DNA of 64,000 nucleotides from Linnemannia elongata. Taxonomy: Eukaryota; Mortierellomycota; Mortierellomycetes; Mortierellales; Mortierellaceae. The DNA lies in the NCBI GenBank assembly GCA_036320915.1, contig JAXBDG010000009.1:1798001-1862000 (forward strand), written 5' to 3'. Of this stretch, positions 44,301 to 55,548 are shown piece by piece. The position numbers were made by a program, and so were the translations under genes. Position 1 is the stretch's first letter. Each line of letters begins with the position of its first letter. The notes under the pieces were generated by a model that saw only the letters and a list, made by a program, of their open reading frames with translations, did not search any database and was not told the origin of the DNA.

Positions 44301-47300
44301 TATGAGGTGATGAGTATACTGAGGAAATACTAACATGCTATGCGTGCGACGATTATATAGATGCGGATATCCTTAAGGCATCAATCAAGGCTACCTCGGA
44401 CCCTAACTTGTCATCATCGTCGTCATCTGGATACGTGTCTCTTTTATCCGCGGACTCCAACACGTCGCATCTTCACTTGACCGGCTTGTCTTCCCCTGTC
44501 GTCACGACCAACACTACCTCAGTCTCAGGAACGATCTCGTCATTCAACAACTCGCCCGATGCGTCAAGCTACAGATCTCGACTCATCGCCCCTCTCACCC
44601 CAACAAGGACGATGAAGCCCTTGCGGAGGCGTAGTCTTTCCAACATCAAAAGCGAGATGGGCGCCTCAACAGCGCCTTTGAAGTCTTTCATGACGCCATT
44701 GAGAGCAGCGGCTAAGGCACAAAGCCTTGATATGGGCGCTTCAACTATGGACGTGGATAAAACGCCTCTGAATCAGACTGGGGGATCTGATGTGGGCGAT
44801 GATCAGAAAGAAATGGAGATGGCGGATACGGCCAGTGGCTCGGAGGATGTGGAGATGTCAACAGTTGAAGAGACTGTGGAGGAAGAGGCGTCGCGTGGAA
44901 TGGTAGTCATGACGAGTGGTACTAGCGTGGCGATAATCATGAGCGAGAAGGAAGATGAGCCAGCAGGAATTTTAGTCAAGTCAGAGTCAGCGACAGGATT
45001 GTCGTTTTTTGCACCCCCCGAGGAACTGGATGCTGCAGAATCTTCTTCAGACGCAATTTGCCTTGCGCAGAGTATTGTTGCTGGATCTATGATGGAGTTT
45101 GAGCCGACTGTAGATCCTTCTACAGACACCTTGTTTGAATCCGAGGCGACGTTGGTCCGTGCGGAGAGCGCTCCAAACATGGTCTCACCGCTCTCTGTAT
45201 CTCTTGCCTGCAAAGTTTCTCTCGCGGCCAACAATGAAGCTGATGTGGAGAACGACAGTTACGAGAGCATCACACTTGAAAGCTCTGAGCTGGCTGGTGT
45301 TAGCCCTGTTTACTCCATACAGGAAGAGAAAGTGAAGTTGGAGGAAGAGATTATCGTTGTTGCTCAAGGCGGCGAGGTTCTCGTGGCTGAAGATGAGGTA
45401 ACCATTGAGACGGAGATTAAATCGGTTGCGGCGGTGGCAACGGTAGTTGCTGAGGAGCCAGAGTGTCCATTCCAAAAGCAACTCGCGCTTCAAGAGCAAG
45501 AAGAGACAGTGTCCCAACAGACCATGATTGCCTCTGGATTCAAGGCTCGTAGGAAGCGGGACAACAGCTCTGGTGGCAAGAAGCTGCTGCTCAAGAAGAA
45601 GACTAGTCTTCCTAACCTTCGCAACAACTTCCAACAGCAGCAGCCATTACGGCAGGCGACGACATCCCGCTCTGAGAGCGATGGTTCCAACCTGGACAGC
45701 CCGACGCCTGCTTCCGGCAAAGTTGCTTCGATTGACTATGTCATTCCTCCGTTCTACTTTCCTATGGGGAAACCTGTGGCTGCATCCAAGCGCCGCCAGC
45801 GTGTTCACAGCGCTGTGGTACGTTGTTTGTGTTTATGGCATGAGTGTTTGGTAACATATCAGTTGTCACCTTAATAAGGCTAGCCTATTCACATCTTTTC
45901 TTCCTCTCCCTGCCGTTGCATTAGACGAAGGCCAAGGAGATCTTTGTGGTGGCGGAGAATGGCGTGTTGTCAGAGGCAGGATTCGTGACCATTACAGTCC
46001 ACTGCTGTGAGCTGCCACGGTACATGAATCGCGCTCTGTTCCGAAAAGTCGACCTTGCTGGAAGCGGCGAAGTCCGGTTCCAAGAGTTTGAACGGGTCTG
46101 GGAATCACTTGTCGAGACCTGTCCCGACGAAATTTCTATGGTATGAGAATATTGTTTGACCTTATTACTGGGGTCAAGGTGAAACAATTAGAGTTGGCGG
46201 CGGTTGTGCATATCACAATCAATTGATCAGATCTTATCTGCTCAACAACTCCGCAGTCAAGTCCTGATCATGATATACGATTTTTTGTTTTGGCATATCT
46301 TCGTAAACTTAGATCTTTGCCATCTTAAAGCAGCCCAACGCCAACGTCCTGACGCCTACAGACTTTGAGGCTGTCCTCCAAGACCTCGTTCTTTTCCACC
46401 CTGGCCTCGAGTTCTTGTCTGGCAATGCCGTCTTCCAAGAGCGTTACCGTAAGTGTTCCCACTCTTTCATTTCCATCTTTTTATTTTTTTTTTTTTTATT
46501 TTTTTTATTTTTTTATTTTTTTATTTTTTTATTTTTTTATTTTTTTATTTTTTTATTTTTATTTTTATTTTTTTTTTTGCTTTCGTTCGTACTACGGCAA
46601 ACAGTTCGCCAACCACTTTTATTTTTTTGTACTATAGTGGAGACAGTGATCACGCGGATCTTTTATGAGGCGAACAGGCGACATGGCAAGATGAAATTAT
46701 CAGATCTGCGCCGATCTAACTTTGACAAGACATTGCGCAAGCTCGAAAACAGCGACCTGAATCAAACCGAGGACTGTTTCTCGTATAAGCACTTCTACGT
46801 GATCTATTGCAAGTTCTGGGAGTTGGATCAAGATCATGACCTCATCCTGGATGAGCAGGATTTGGCGGGTTATTCGGGCGGGGCAATTTCGACGAGGATT
46901 ATTCGACGCGTTATGCAGGGGTATGGAAATGAGACGGGTATGTTTATGGTTCCAGATCAGGAGTTGCTCTTGCAGCAGCAACAGCAGCAACAGCAACAGC
47001 TACTTCAACAGCAGCAACAGCAACTGCTCATTCAGCAACAACTGCGACATCAGGAACAGCAGGCTCAACTCCAAGCTGAGAGCTCTGCCATGGATTTGGA
47101 TACCACTGTCTTGGCCAATCCTTCTGACGACAATGGCGATGATGATGAGGAGACAAACAAGAGTATGACTGAGATGACGACGCCTCCTGGAGAAGGATCT
47201 CCAGCTTCCGAGGCCAAGACGTTGAGGCGATCCAAGACCATGACTCTCTCGAGTATCAACATCTCGTCCGAGTTTATCACTGACGGCATGACTTCTGTGG

Positions 47301-47887
47301 CAGAGGAGCCGTTAGCGTCTCCTTCCATCACATCGACACCCACCAGTCCGTCGTCCGCGGCGATGAATTCTCCATCACCGACCACACTGGCAGCAGGAGC
47401 GACAATCCAGCGGACGATCCCTCCAGGTCCTGGCACACAGTGTCGGCCACAGAACTACCGCATGACCTACAAAGGTTTCATCTGGTTCCTTCTTGCCGAG
47501 ACCGACAAGCAGACCGTGACGTCAATCGAGTACTGGTTCCGGTGCATGGATCTCGACGGCGACGGATTGCTTACTGTCTTTGAGCTAGAGCAACTCTTCC
47601 AGGAACAGGCCGCTCGGATGACGCTTCTGGGGATGGAATCGTTCGGGTTCCGGGATGCGATCTGTCAGATGCAAGATCTGGTAGGCCCTAAGGAGACGGG
47701 TCTGGTGCGACTATCGGATCTGAAGCAGTGTGGGCAGGCGGGTCCGTTCATTGATTTGTTTTGTAACGTTGTGAGGTGGAGGAACTTTGAGGCGCATCAA
47801 CATCAAATCCGGATGCGGCAACAGCAGATTGCGATGCAACGGGCGACCGAGGCCGCATGGGAGGAGGTTGCAGTGGGAGAGGATCTG

Positions 47888-47918
<31 letters not shown>

Positions 47919-49128
47919 AGGATGATGAGGACGAGGATGATTGTGAGGAGGAGGATTGCGAGGAGGAGGAATTGGAGGAGGAGGAGGAGGAGGAAGAGGA
48001 AGGAGGAGACGTCAGCGGTGATTATGTGGAAGGAGACAGCGAGAGTTCTACGAGTCCTTTGAGCGACGCAACGGAGTTGCCTTCCAGTTCGAATGCAACT
48101 CATACAGTCTCATTCAGCCCAGATGTCGAAATGGGCGAAGGCAAAGATCTGTTGTCTGCCTCTGAGTCGTCGTGTGTGGGTCTTGGTCTGGCTGTCGAAC
48201 CCGCAGACCAACTTGATGCTGATGCCAAGGGTCTGTCAACCACGCAGTTGTACCAGAGCCTGGGTCGTCGCCGCGGTAGTAACAATGGCACTGACCGTGT
48301 CAATGCTGCCGCACAAGAAGGAGGACCAGGCGAGGTACTCGAAGATGATCGTCAAGACGGAGGAGGACCAGGGGGTATCATGGACGGCACGATGGAATTG
48401 AGCCCAGCTGTGACCAAGGCCCTAATCCGACGCAACAAAGAGAGGCGGCGCAGACGGCGGCAGTCGATGGTGCGCCTTGCCCTCTTGGAGGAACAGCGCA
48501 AAGAGAAGGCCCTCCTCGCCACCATTCGGTAAGCTTCTTATTTTATTACATGCAAAAACACATGTTTCCATTTGTATGCGAGCTCTTGTGTTTCATTAGC
48601 TTTCTACTGACTTGCCCACACCTGTATTTGTTCTAAAATAATAGGGAGTCACCATGGATAGTGTATGTGGAATCGGAGTACGAGAAGCTGGTAACGATCG
48701 AGCGACCACAGAGCAGGACCGGGTGGGATCAAGAAGACGAAGACGAAGAAGAGGAAGAAGAAGATGAAGAAGAAGAAGAAGACCTCGATGACACCGAAGA
48801 CGGTCTCGGTGGTGGCGTTGGTATTCATGGTGGCGGTGTGATAGGCGAAGAAGGAGATGATGATGATGAGGAAGAAGTCATGAACGAAGATCACCTTCAC
48901 CACCTTCAACACCAACATCAACAGCAGCACCTGCAACACCTCCAGCATCATTTGCATATGAATGTGGTTGAAGGGGTTGACCATATTCAAATGCAGTTGC
49001 AACAACAACAGCAGCAACAACAATATCAGCAGTACCAGCTCTTGCTCCAGCAACAACAACAACAGCAGCAAGAGATCAAGGCAACAGCACGCGTGATGGA
49101 GTATGAGCAGATTTCAATTGACCCTTGA
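39656..49128 (+). CDS. PP2A regulatory subunit B''-type (PR72/PR70-like), greatly extended
   Basis: Eight exons: 39656-39754, 41612-43466, 43617-44255, 44361-45817, 45925-46140, 46313-46448, 46638-48528, 48645-49128. They sum to exactly 2,259 codons with all junctions in phase. The first exon is tentative, since its intron is 1.86 kb; the alternative start is ATG 41702. Residues 1 to about 1350 are disordered and Ser/Pro/Gln-rich, including a PQPQ/QAQP run (43740-43910). The B'' core lies at about 1351-1850: FVVAENGVLSEAGF, an EF-hand-like DQDHDLILDEQD, YRMTYKGFIWFLLAETDKQT, and canonical EF-hand DLDGDGLLTVFE. A Gln-rich loop of about 50 residues interrupts the core. An Asp/Glu tract (47888-48005) and a Gln/His-rich tail follow. 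B'' subunits bind the PP2A scaffold and catalytic subunits and respond to calcium. Usual lengths are about 450-1,150 residues. Confidence 0.85.
39755..41611 (+). other. Long first intron of the PP2A B'' gene (proposed)
   Basis: 1,857 bases between a GTAAAT donor and a CACACACAG acceptor, far longer than other introns here. It contains a 27-nt T-run (41279-41305) and CT-rich sequence that could be an internal promoter for the ATG at 41702. No gene inside it is supported. Confidence 0.4.
41279..41305 (+). repeat. 27-nt poly(T) tract
   Basis: Uninterrupted T-run upstream of the main PP2A B'' exon. Confidence 0.85.
43522..43547 (+). repeat. 26-nt poly(T) tract in a PP2A B'' intron
   Basis: T-run between the donor at 43467 and acceptor at 43616. 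Confidence 0.85.
46480..46580 (+). repeat. Tandem TTTTTTTA-type octamer microsatellite in an intron
   Basis: About nine to twelve tandem units of ATTTTTTT (5-8 T each) inside the intron 46449-46637 of the PP2A B'' gene. Confidence 0.85.
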
Positions 49129-49352
49129 AAAACAGGATCACAAAGGAGTGCAGATACATACTTCCTATTGTTTTCTGTTCATGCATCCAACCACATTCAG
49201 TCAACAACAACATCAAGAAATAAATAAATTAACTATGACACCAGTAGATAATTCAGTGTCCGGTCATAGGAAAAAGAAAGCGCCCTGCATTTTATTTTCT
49301 TTTTTTTGCGAAATGTGTTCAAATGATGAGTTGTAGTGGGGGTGTAGGTTGT

Positions 49353-52300
49353 TCAGATAGATGATGCTGATGCGGTTGCAGATTTGGTTTTCAATGTAGG
49401 CGTTATTGACGTGAGGATGTCAAATGGCTCGGGTATGCATGGTGAGGGCGGCGAAGAAGAATCGGATGCTCCTCCTCCGTTCAGGCTCAGCTCCAAGTCT
49501 TGAGGCAAACATGCGGACTGGATCCGTAATCCGTTCAGTAAATGTTGCTGCTGCTGTGTGCTCATGGATGAAGAGGAGTGATCGGTCATCGTAGTGTTGG
49601 TCTTGCGGTTCATTCGTTGCCTCAGAACCGGTGATGTCGTGAACAAGGATGGGGAAGCCGAAGAGTCAGACGAGCCGGCGCTCGGAGAAGGCGGGGTGGT
49701 CGAGTTGGGAGAAGAGACGAATGACCGCCAAGCGCGGTCCTCGTCCTGAGACTGAAGGCTCTCCATATCTGACATGTCCTCGTCCCGATCAAGGTGACCC
49801 ATCCGGAGAAGAGCTGCAACCGCTTTGGGTCGTGCCTTGAACAGTTTCTCGTCCATGTCCATGAAATCGACACGACTTGGATCTGATCGAGGCGCGATTG
49901 TAGAAGGACCGCTAGTATCGATGTTGCTGTTGTCGACACTGCGTTTTATCCGGTACTGGTCCTCGTCACTCAATGTCTCCCTCGCGTCTTGGCTCTCTTT
50001 GGTCTCTTTGCCATCTGTTCGAATCCTCAGACCCTTTTGCAAGAGCGCCCGAAGTCCAAGCTCGACAGACTGAAGCGAGAGACTCGATGTAACATTGCTC
50101 CGCGTCCGCCTCTCCTTGTCTTGCGTGCTCTCGACTTTCTCATATAGACACATGTAAGGGTTCGAACCCAACACGTTCTCTAGCGAGACTGACTCGACCG
50201 TTTCATCCGACACCCTAAACCAGTCTTCTCTCCGCCCACTGCCACAGTACGAGCCGCTTCTTGCCGACCCATTTGTTGCGCCATCCAGTCCCAACCCAAC
50301 TGGCCCAACCATTGACACCATACTCTCAGGCTTACGACGGTAAGCAATGAAATGCCCGTACGAGTGTCCTCCATAATGAACAACGATCGACTGAAGTTTG
50401 TAGAGGACCTTTTTTCGTGCTGGTTCTGAATCCTTGTCCAATCCAGACGACGCCGACGATGATGATCCTGACCTGTCATATCCCATCCTCTCCAAATCAT
50501 GCTCTGAAATCGACATGGGTAAGTTGGGTCGCGTCAAAAGAACGCCAGTGGTGCAGAAGGGCGACAGATCCAGATATTCAGGAAACCGGACATGGCAGCT
50601 GTTCTTGGACACCGTCCCATAGTTGGAATACTGGGATCGAACAAAGTGCAGGCACAGAACAGACGGTGGCTTGGCTAACATGACCTGCTTGGTGCAATGA
50701 CGAGAAACAACCTTGGAGAGTTTGATGTCCGGAAGAGCCTTCTCTACATCCGACTTGATGGCCGCCTCCAGAATCTTGCGCTGCTGAAGAAGTTTTGACT
50801 TTTTGGCTGCCTTCTCCGCCTTTGTCAACGTCTGGTTGGATATCCTCCTCCTGCTCATCTCCTCGAACTCCGAGGTATACTCCGACGACGTCTCATCATC
50901 GCTCTCACTCTCGCTTTCAGAAAAAGAGGTGCTGCTGTTGTCTGACAGATAGTCGCTGTCAATGTCCATGTCCATGTTCCTGCCTCTGTTCCTGCGCCAG
51001 CCTGGCCGCGAGATATTGGCTTGTTCTGCGGCTGGAGCATCAATCTGCTTCAGCTTGTTACCAACGCGATCCAGCGTGGCGATAAGAGAGCACTTGCGGC
51101 AGACGACGTCATTGAGCGACTCGAGGGTGATATACTGTTGGAGGCAGTCCTCGATGTTGCAAGAGTGGGCCGAAGGTAATGAGAGCGATAGGTTGTCAAA
51201 GGTAAAGTGTCGAACCGCCTCTGTATATCCACACTGCATACACGAAAGACGGCTGGCCAGCATCCCGATCATTGGATTCGACTCCATCTTCTTGACTTGG
51301 TGGTCCAGATTGTTCGACTCCATCCCGACCAACTTTTTCAGAAACTCGAGATCCACCAGAGGTCGCGTCGACTGGAGCTTTTGAATAGTGTTCTCCTCCG
51401 AACTGAGTGCACTGGAGATGATCTGAAAGAGTTCCTGTGCATCCTGCTGTTCCCTGTTCATGATGTTGCTGTGGTATCCTGACGCCTTTGAGTCCTTTGA
51501 GCGGGAAGATTCCAGTGCGTGGACAATAGCTCTCGGCCGGAAAGCCTTGTGCGAAGGCAGGGGTTTTTGCAGAGCTAAAACGTATAGTTAAAAAGGGTGC
51601 TCCTTGTTAGCCTTTTTGATATAGATCTCTGATTGTGCTAAGCGCCCAACGATCAGTGGCGTTCTTGTCCGGAGAGAGAAGCGTACCTTCCATAGTGTCC
51701 AGTAACGCCTCTGTAACCTGAAGATCATCTTCCTCTAGCTGCAAATCCTCCGATCGGTCTAAAAGTGACTCCAGATAAGGCGAGAGTACCGAGAGTGCCG
51801 AAAGTGCCTGGCGTGGAATTTTACACAAAAAACAAAGAGGCGAGAGAGAAGAAAGAAAAACGTGGTGGATTGTGGTCAGTCGTCTGTAATCCTGAACGTG
51901 TCACATTGATTTCTTACAGTGTGTGTGTGTGTGGACTTGATCATATGTTGTCCAAAGACTTGATTCCATACCTGCAGGACTGAATTCAGGAAGCAAGAGT
52001 TGCCTGTATTGACAAGTCCATGAACATAGTGAAGCGAGGAGGCCGTAGCGGCCTTGGGTTGATGTAATGCTTGCGATATGCCTAGTGTGCAAAAGTAGAA
52101 GGTAGTAGCAGCAAAATACGCAATCGGCGTTGGTTAATAAAACTCGAACCCGCACTTGCACATGTGTTAATAAAAGCAAGGTTCGATTCTATGCGGCAAA
52201 GGCAGCATAGGTGGGAATATATGGTACCTTGTGTGGCATTGACGGTGTGAAGTTGGTGCAGTTGAACCCGGCTGGTGATTTTCGTTCTATCAGGCAAGGT

Positions 52301-52651
52301 GGTCCTGGTGGCGTTACGATGGTCCTGCAGTGGGTATAAAAGACTGCCGCCGCTGCCAACGCCGAAAGGGTTGCTACCATCGTCCTGAGAGTCGTCCAGC
52401 TCCCAGCCCAGAAGGATCCTGACAAGAGGCACCAAGAAGCGAGACTTGATGTAGAGCAAAACGGCCCATGTCTGAGCAGGCGTAGGCAGCTCTTCGAGAA
52501 GGGTCTTGAAGTCGAGAGCAAGGAGGTGGTCGATCAGGCCAAAGATCCGGCGCTTATATTGTTGAGGCAGCGCAAAGATGACCGAGACCAGCAAGAGGAC
52601 TGCGGCCAGCGGTGGCGGATGGAGAAGTTTCTGAAGTGTGTCCTGTAACAT
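49353..52651 (-). CDS. Membrane-anchored ubiquitin carboxyl-terminal hydrolase (Ubp1/USP30-like)
   Basis: At least four exons (52651-52228, about 52081-51973, about 51810-51690, about 51573-49353). The N-terminus has a hydrophobic segment (LAAVLLLVSVIFALP, about 12-26), a likely membrane anchor. Exon 2 carries the Cys box GLVNTGNSCFLNSVLQ with the catalytic Cys. The last exon begins with the QQDAQELFQ block of the USP fold, then zinc-binding C-x2-C pairs (CMQC and CRKC) and the His box YGGHSYGHFIAYRR. A roughly 100-residue Ser/Glu-rich insert (YLSDNSSTSFSESESESDDE) splits the catalytic domain, and a Ser-rich tail of about 250 residues follows it. The anchor plus this domain resembles yeast Ubp1 and mitochondrial USP30, which remove ubiquitin at ER or outer mitochondrial membranes. 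Membrane choice cannot be read from sequence. It converges with PP2A B'', with about 225 bp between stops. Confidence 0.85.
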
Positions 52652-53407
52652 GATGTGCTGGTTGTCCCTACTGAGGGTGTTTGTTGTTGTTCCCAACGTT
52701 ATTAGAAGGGTTGGTTGCTTTGTTTGTTGTCCTGTCCTTTTGAAGTTTGTTCGTAGCCTTTGGTTGCTTTATGGTTTGAGTGCGCGAGTATGTGAATGTG
52801 TGAGAGTGCCGAGAGAGAGGGAGAAGAGACGAATAAGAAAGTCCAAAAAAAAAAAATAAGTTGTGAGTGTGTTAGGTTGGCAAGGGGGAGAGAGGGAGAA
52901 AGGAAGAGGAGAGAATGAAGGCACAGGTTGCTGTCAAAGGGGTGCGAAGGAAGGTAGGAAAGAGGGAGAGCCAAAGAGAAAAGAGTGAGTGACAAACAGA
53001 CAGGGGAGAGAAAGAAAGAGAGAGGGAGAGAGAGAGAGAGAGACGGAGAGAGGCAGAGAGGAGAGGAGTGTTGGTTGTGTGGCAGCGAGACGCTTCCAGC
53101 CAGTCAAAGAACGAGACGAAGCAAGGATGAAGGGAACAAGTGTGGCAAAGCGGAGGAGGAAGAAGTGAAAGAGAGAGGAGAGAACTCACTCCACATTCAG
53201 AGGCAAAAATTCTCAAACAACACGCAATGCAGCAATTACGCAGTTGCTTACTACCGACTGCTTTTTCTTTTCAACTCCCCTTGCCTATCGTTTTACAACT
53301 GCATCCAGTCACACCCGCGGCGCTGGCTCTTCTCGAAATGAACACACCTAGAGCAATACAGCATTATCCAAAAGAAAACCTGCACGAGAGACAGCTCCGA
53401 GCTCAAC
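52652..53407. other. Purine-rich upstream region of the ubiquitin protease; no gene supported
   Basis: Read on the minus strand it is the CT-rich leader of the UBP gene, with a GAGAGAGA microsatellite at about 53005-53045 on the plus strand. Confidence 0.5.
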
Positions 53408-53702
53408 ATGGACAACAAAAGACAGCAGCAGCTTACTCCAGCACCAGCAGGAGCATCATCGACAATAATAGGCGTTCAGGAGCGGATTTGAAGAATCGGG
53501 TGGGGAATCGTTGAACGTGTGTTTCCGATCATAGATCCTGGGGCTGGACACAGTGCGGCGTGAGCCTGAAGCACTGGAGGCTCTTGAGAAGGCGGCCATC
53601 TTATCCCTCGATCACGGCTGTCATTCCCAAGGTAGAGGCGTCGAAACCGGATTGGACAGGCTGACTGCCCAATTACTCTTCAACTTTCAGTGGGAGGGAT
53701 AA
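53408..53702 (+). CDS. Possible tiny two-exon gene, unidentified
   Basis: An ATG at 53408 opens MDNKRQQQLTPAPAGASSTI. A second open stretch from 53535 after an ATAG acceptor reads LGLDTVRREPEALEALEKAA and ends with QLLFNFQWEG at a TAA (53700-53702). The second part looks helical and coding rather than random. The joining intron is unclear: a GTTCAG donor at about 53476 gives an in-phase 60-nt intron, and GTGGGG at about 53500 would join a different upstream frame. Small helical proteins of this kind include Mediator and coat-adaptor subunits, but I cannot assign it. Low confidence that the exact model is right. Confidence 0.35.
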
Positions 53703-53809
53703 TTAAATAATGTACGGCGTTTGTTCGTGTCTATTGCATTTGAAAAGGCCCAGTTCCCAAGAAACATGGTTGGAATGTCTGGGAATATTTATTTTCTAAA
53801 GCAAATTTA

Positions 53810-54502
53810 TCAAAGGCAGCTCGCCTTCACAGTCTCAGTGACCCAGGCCCAGTTCGAGCTCACATCACACCAAAGATGTTCTGTCTTCACAAGCGTTGAC
53901 CCCTTCGCCTTGCCGTTTGCCACGCCAGCGACAAAGCACTTGTCATCCTGGCAGACAAACAAGGGCCCGCCGGAATCACGGAAGGCGATGCCAGAGGCAC
54001 CGTCGGGGACGGGGACCACAATGCCCTCGCTAGGGACGACCTTGGCCTTGGAAGTATACTGGAGGAACTGGAGCACCTTGGGGATGGTGTAATCACCGAG
54101 AAAGCCCCATCCTGCCACGGCGACGCTTTGACCTTGAACAGAGTTATTGGTAAGGTTATAGCCCATGTTGTGGGGCTGGGCGAGGACGGCAATCTCCATG
54201 TCATAGCAACGCTTATCGCTGTATTCGGGGGCAGACGACGAGACGATTGTTATCTTCTTGGTGGATTCGGCAACGACCGAATCCTTGAACTCTGGGAGCA
54301 TGACTTCGCCCAAGCGGTTCTTGGCGAGGCAGTGGTGGGCGGTCAGGACACACTTGTTTCCGATCAATGCGCCTGTGCAATCATCGTTGACTTTGACGAC
54401 TCCGCGCAAGAAGGGATTTGTGGAGAAGCCGCCGTTGATGATTGCTTGAGCAGCAAGCGGGATCCATACAGCGGACAGAGAAATAAAGAGTGATGCTTTC
54501 AT
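53810..54502 (-). CDS. Secreted S1-family (chymotrypsin-fold) serine protease homologue, copy A
   Basis: Single exon, 230 residues. The signal peptide is 1-20 (MKASLFISLSAVWIPLAAQA). The next residues, IINGG, are the S1 mature N-terminus, so no activation peptide is present. The catalytic His is at 57 (LTAHHC) and Ser at 177 (RDSGGP). At the usual Asp position the text reads YDMEIAVL: Glu103 aligns with the catalytic Asp of D-I-A-L-L, or Asp101 serves with a two-residue offset. Arg175 replaces the almost invariant Gly193 before DSGGP. The position equal to 189 is Gly171, and the Cys191 position is Ala173. GWGFLG is conserved. The protein is either an odd-specificity protease or an inactive homologue. 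It lies in tandem with a close copy at 55549-56241 on the same strand. Confidence 0.88.
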   Translation of the reverse strand: MKASLFISLSAVWIPLAAQAIINGGFSTNPFLRGVVKVNDDCTGALIGNKCVLTAHHCLAKNRLGEVMLPEFKDSVVAESTKKITIVSSSAPEYSDKRCYDMEIAVLAQPHNMGYNLTNNSVQGQSVAVAGWGFLGDYTIPKVLQFLQYTSKAKVVPSEGIVVPVPDGASGIAFRDSGGPLFVCQDDKCFVAGVANGKAKGSTLVKTEHLWCDVSSNWAWVTETVKASCL

Positions 54503-55548
54503 TCTGTAGAAATGATATCAAAAAACATGCAATTAGTGTTTGTTCGTGAGGTGGGGTAATGAAATCGAGTCGAGTTGGGGTCGCCTACAGACGGTCCGAT
54601 TGCACCTAGGATGGACAAAAACATGCCTGAAGATTTGTGTATGATTAGGAAATTGAAACTGTGAAATAGAAAGTGAATGAGGAAGTGTGAAGGAAAGAAG
54701 GGAAGGAGTGGAGAGGATGAAAGGAATGGTTTTAAGCATCCAAGTTACGCCATTTTCGTACTCTCCACCCGTAGATTGAGCATTTTGCTAAACTTAGACG
54801 CTGGTCATATTGTGGACCCAGATTTTCCAAGAGTATCCGGTAGAGTCCAAGTATCCGACATCATTAGATATGAGACACCCAACAGTCGATTTGTTTGAGA
54901 AACGCCAGATGTGTCCCAGGTTGCCGTGGGTTTATGTTTGAGCGAATGATACATCCTGACAAAAATAGGAGCGTTTGATATGTTGCGTTGAAAGGCACAA
55001 AAAAAAAAGAAAAAGAGGGAGAAAGGCGAGCAACGTGAAAGAGTGAAATGGTAACATGGGCCAAGAAGAAGACGGTCGCTCGATGTATAGATGCTGGTTT
55101 AAGAGGTAGCCTGTAAACTTGCTTTCGTGTTGGTAACCTTGCATGTTGTCGTGCAGAGCATCCATTTTTTATGTGAGACGGTTTGGCAGCAACCTAGGAA
55201 ATGTGCCTGTTGAATCAAATCGTGGATATATTTGGGACAGAGTCAAAGCAAGAAGGGCAGGTTATGGGGGATGAACGGACGGAATACGACCTTATCCACA
55301 CCGCTGAGTTCTCCATGACCACTCTTCAGGGCGACATAACAATATCTGGCAAAACGCGACTATCTTATTCCTCAAGCTGCTGAACTACAATCCTTCATAT
55401 TGTCGCTACAATATAAATAGTTACTTTCCACCGTGTGTCAGTGTCCAACTGTACCCGCGAATGGCGATTCGAAGAAACACAGATCCCAGAGGCATGGAGT
55501 AATGATTAAACGCGTGAGAATATTTATTGATTAACTAAGGTAGTTTTC
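54503..55548. other. Promoter of copy A and spacer between the tandem proteases
   Basis: Upstream of copy A (54503-54800) is a purine-rich leader and a segment shared with copy B. The rest (to 55548) shows no convincing gene. Confidence 0.5.
54731..54806 (-). promoter_or_regulatory. Conserved upstream block of protease copy A
   Basis: On the minus strand, GCGTC(T)AAGTTTAG...ATGCTTAAAA lies about 230-300 bases before the start. The same words recur at the same distance in copy B (56464-56535). TTAAAA may act as a TATA element. Confidence 0.5.

Noticed and set aside
46415..46640. Open frame reading through the ATTTTTTT repeat into the PP2A B'' exon
   Set aside because: The repeat lies in an intron with a good GTAAGT donor and TATAG acceptor. 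The Phe-rich translation is an artefact.
50150..50175. GGGTTCGAACCC word resembling a tRNA B box
   Set aside because: It lies within the coding sequence of the ubiquitin protease and no cloverleaf can be folded around it.
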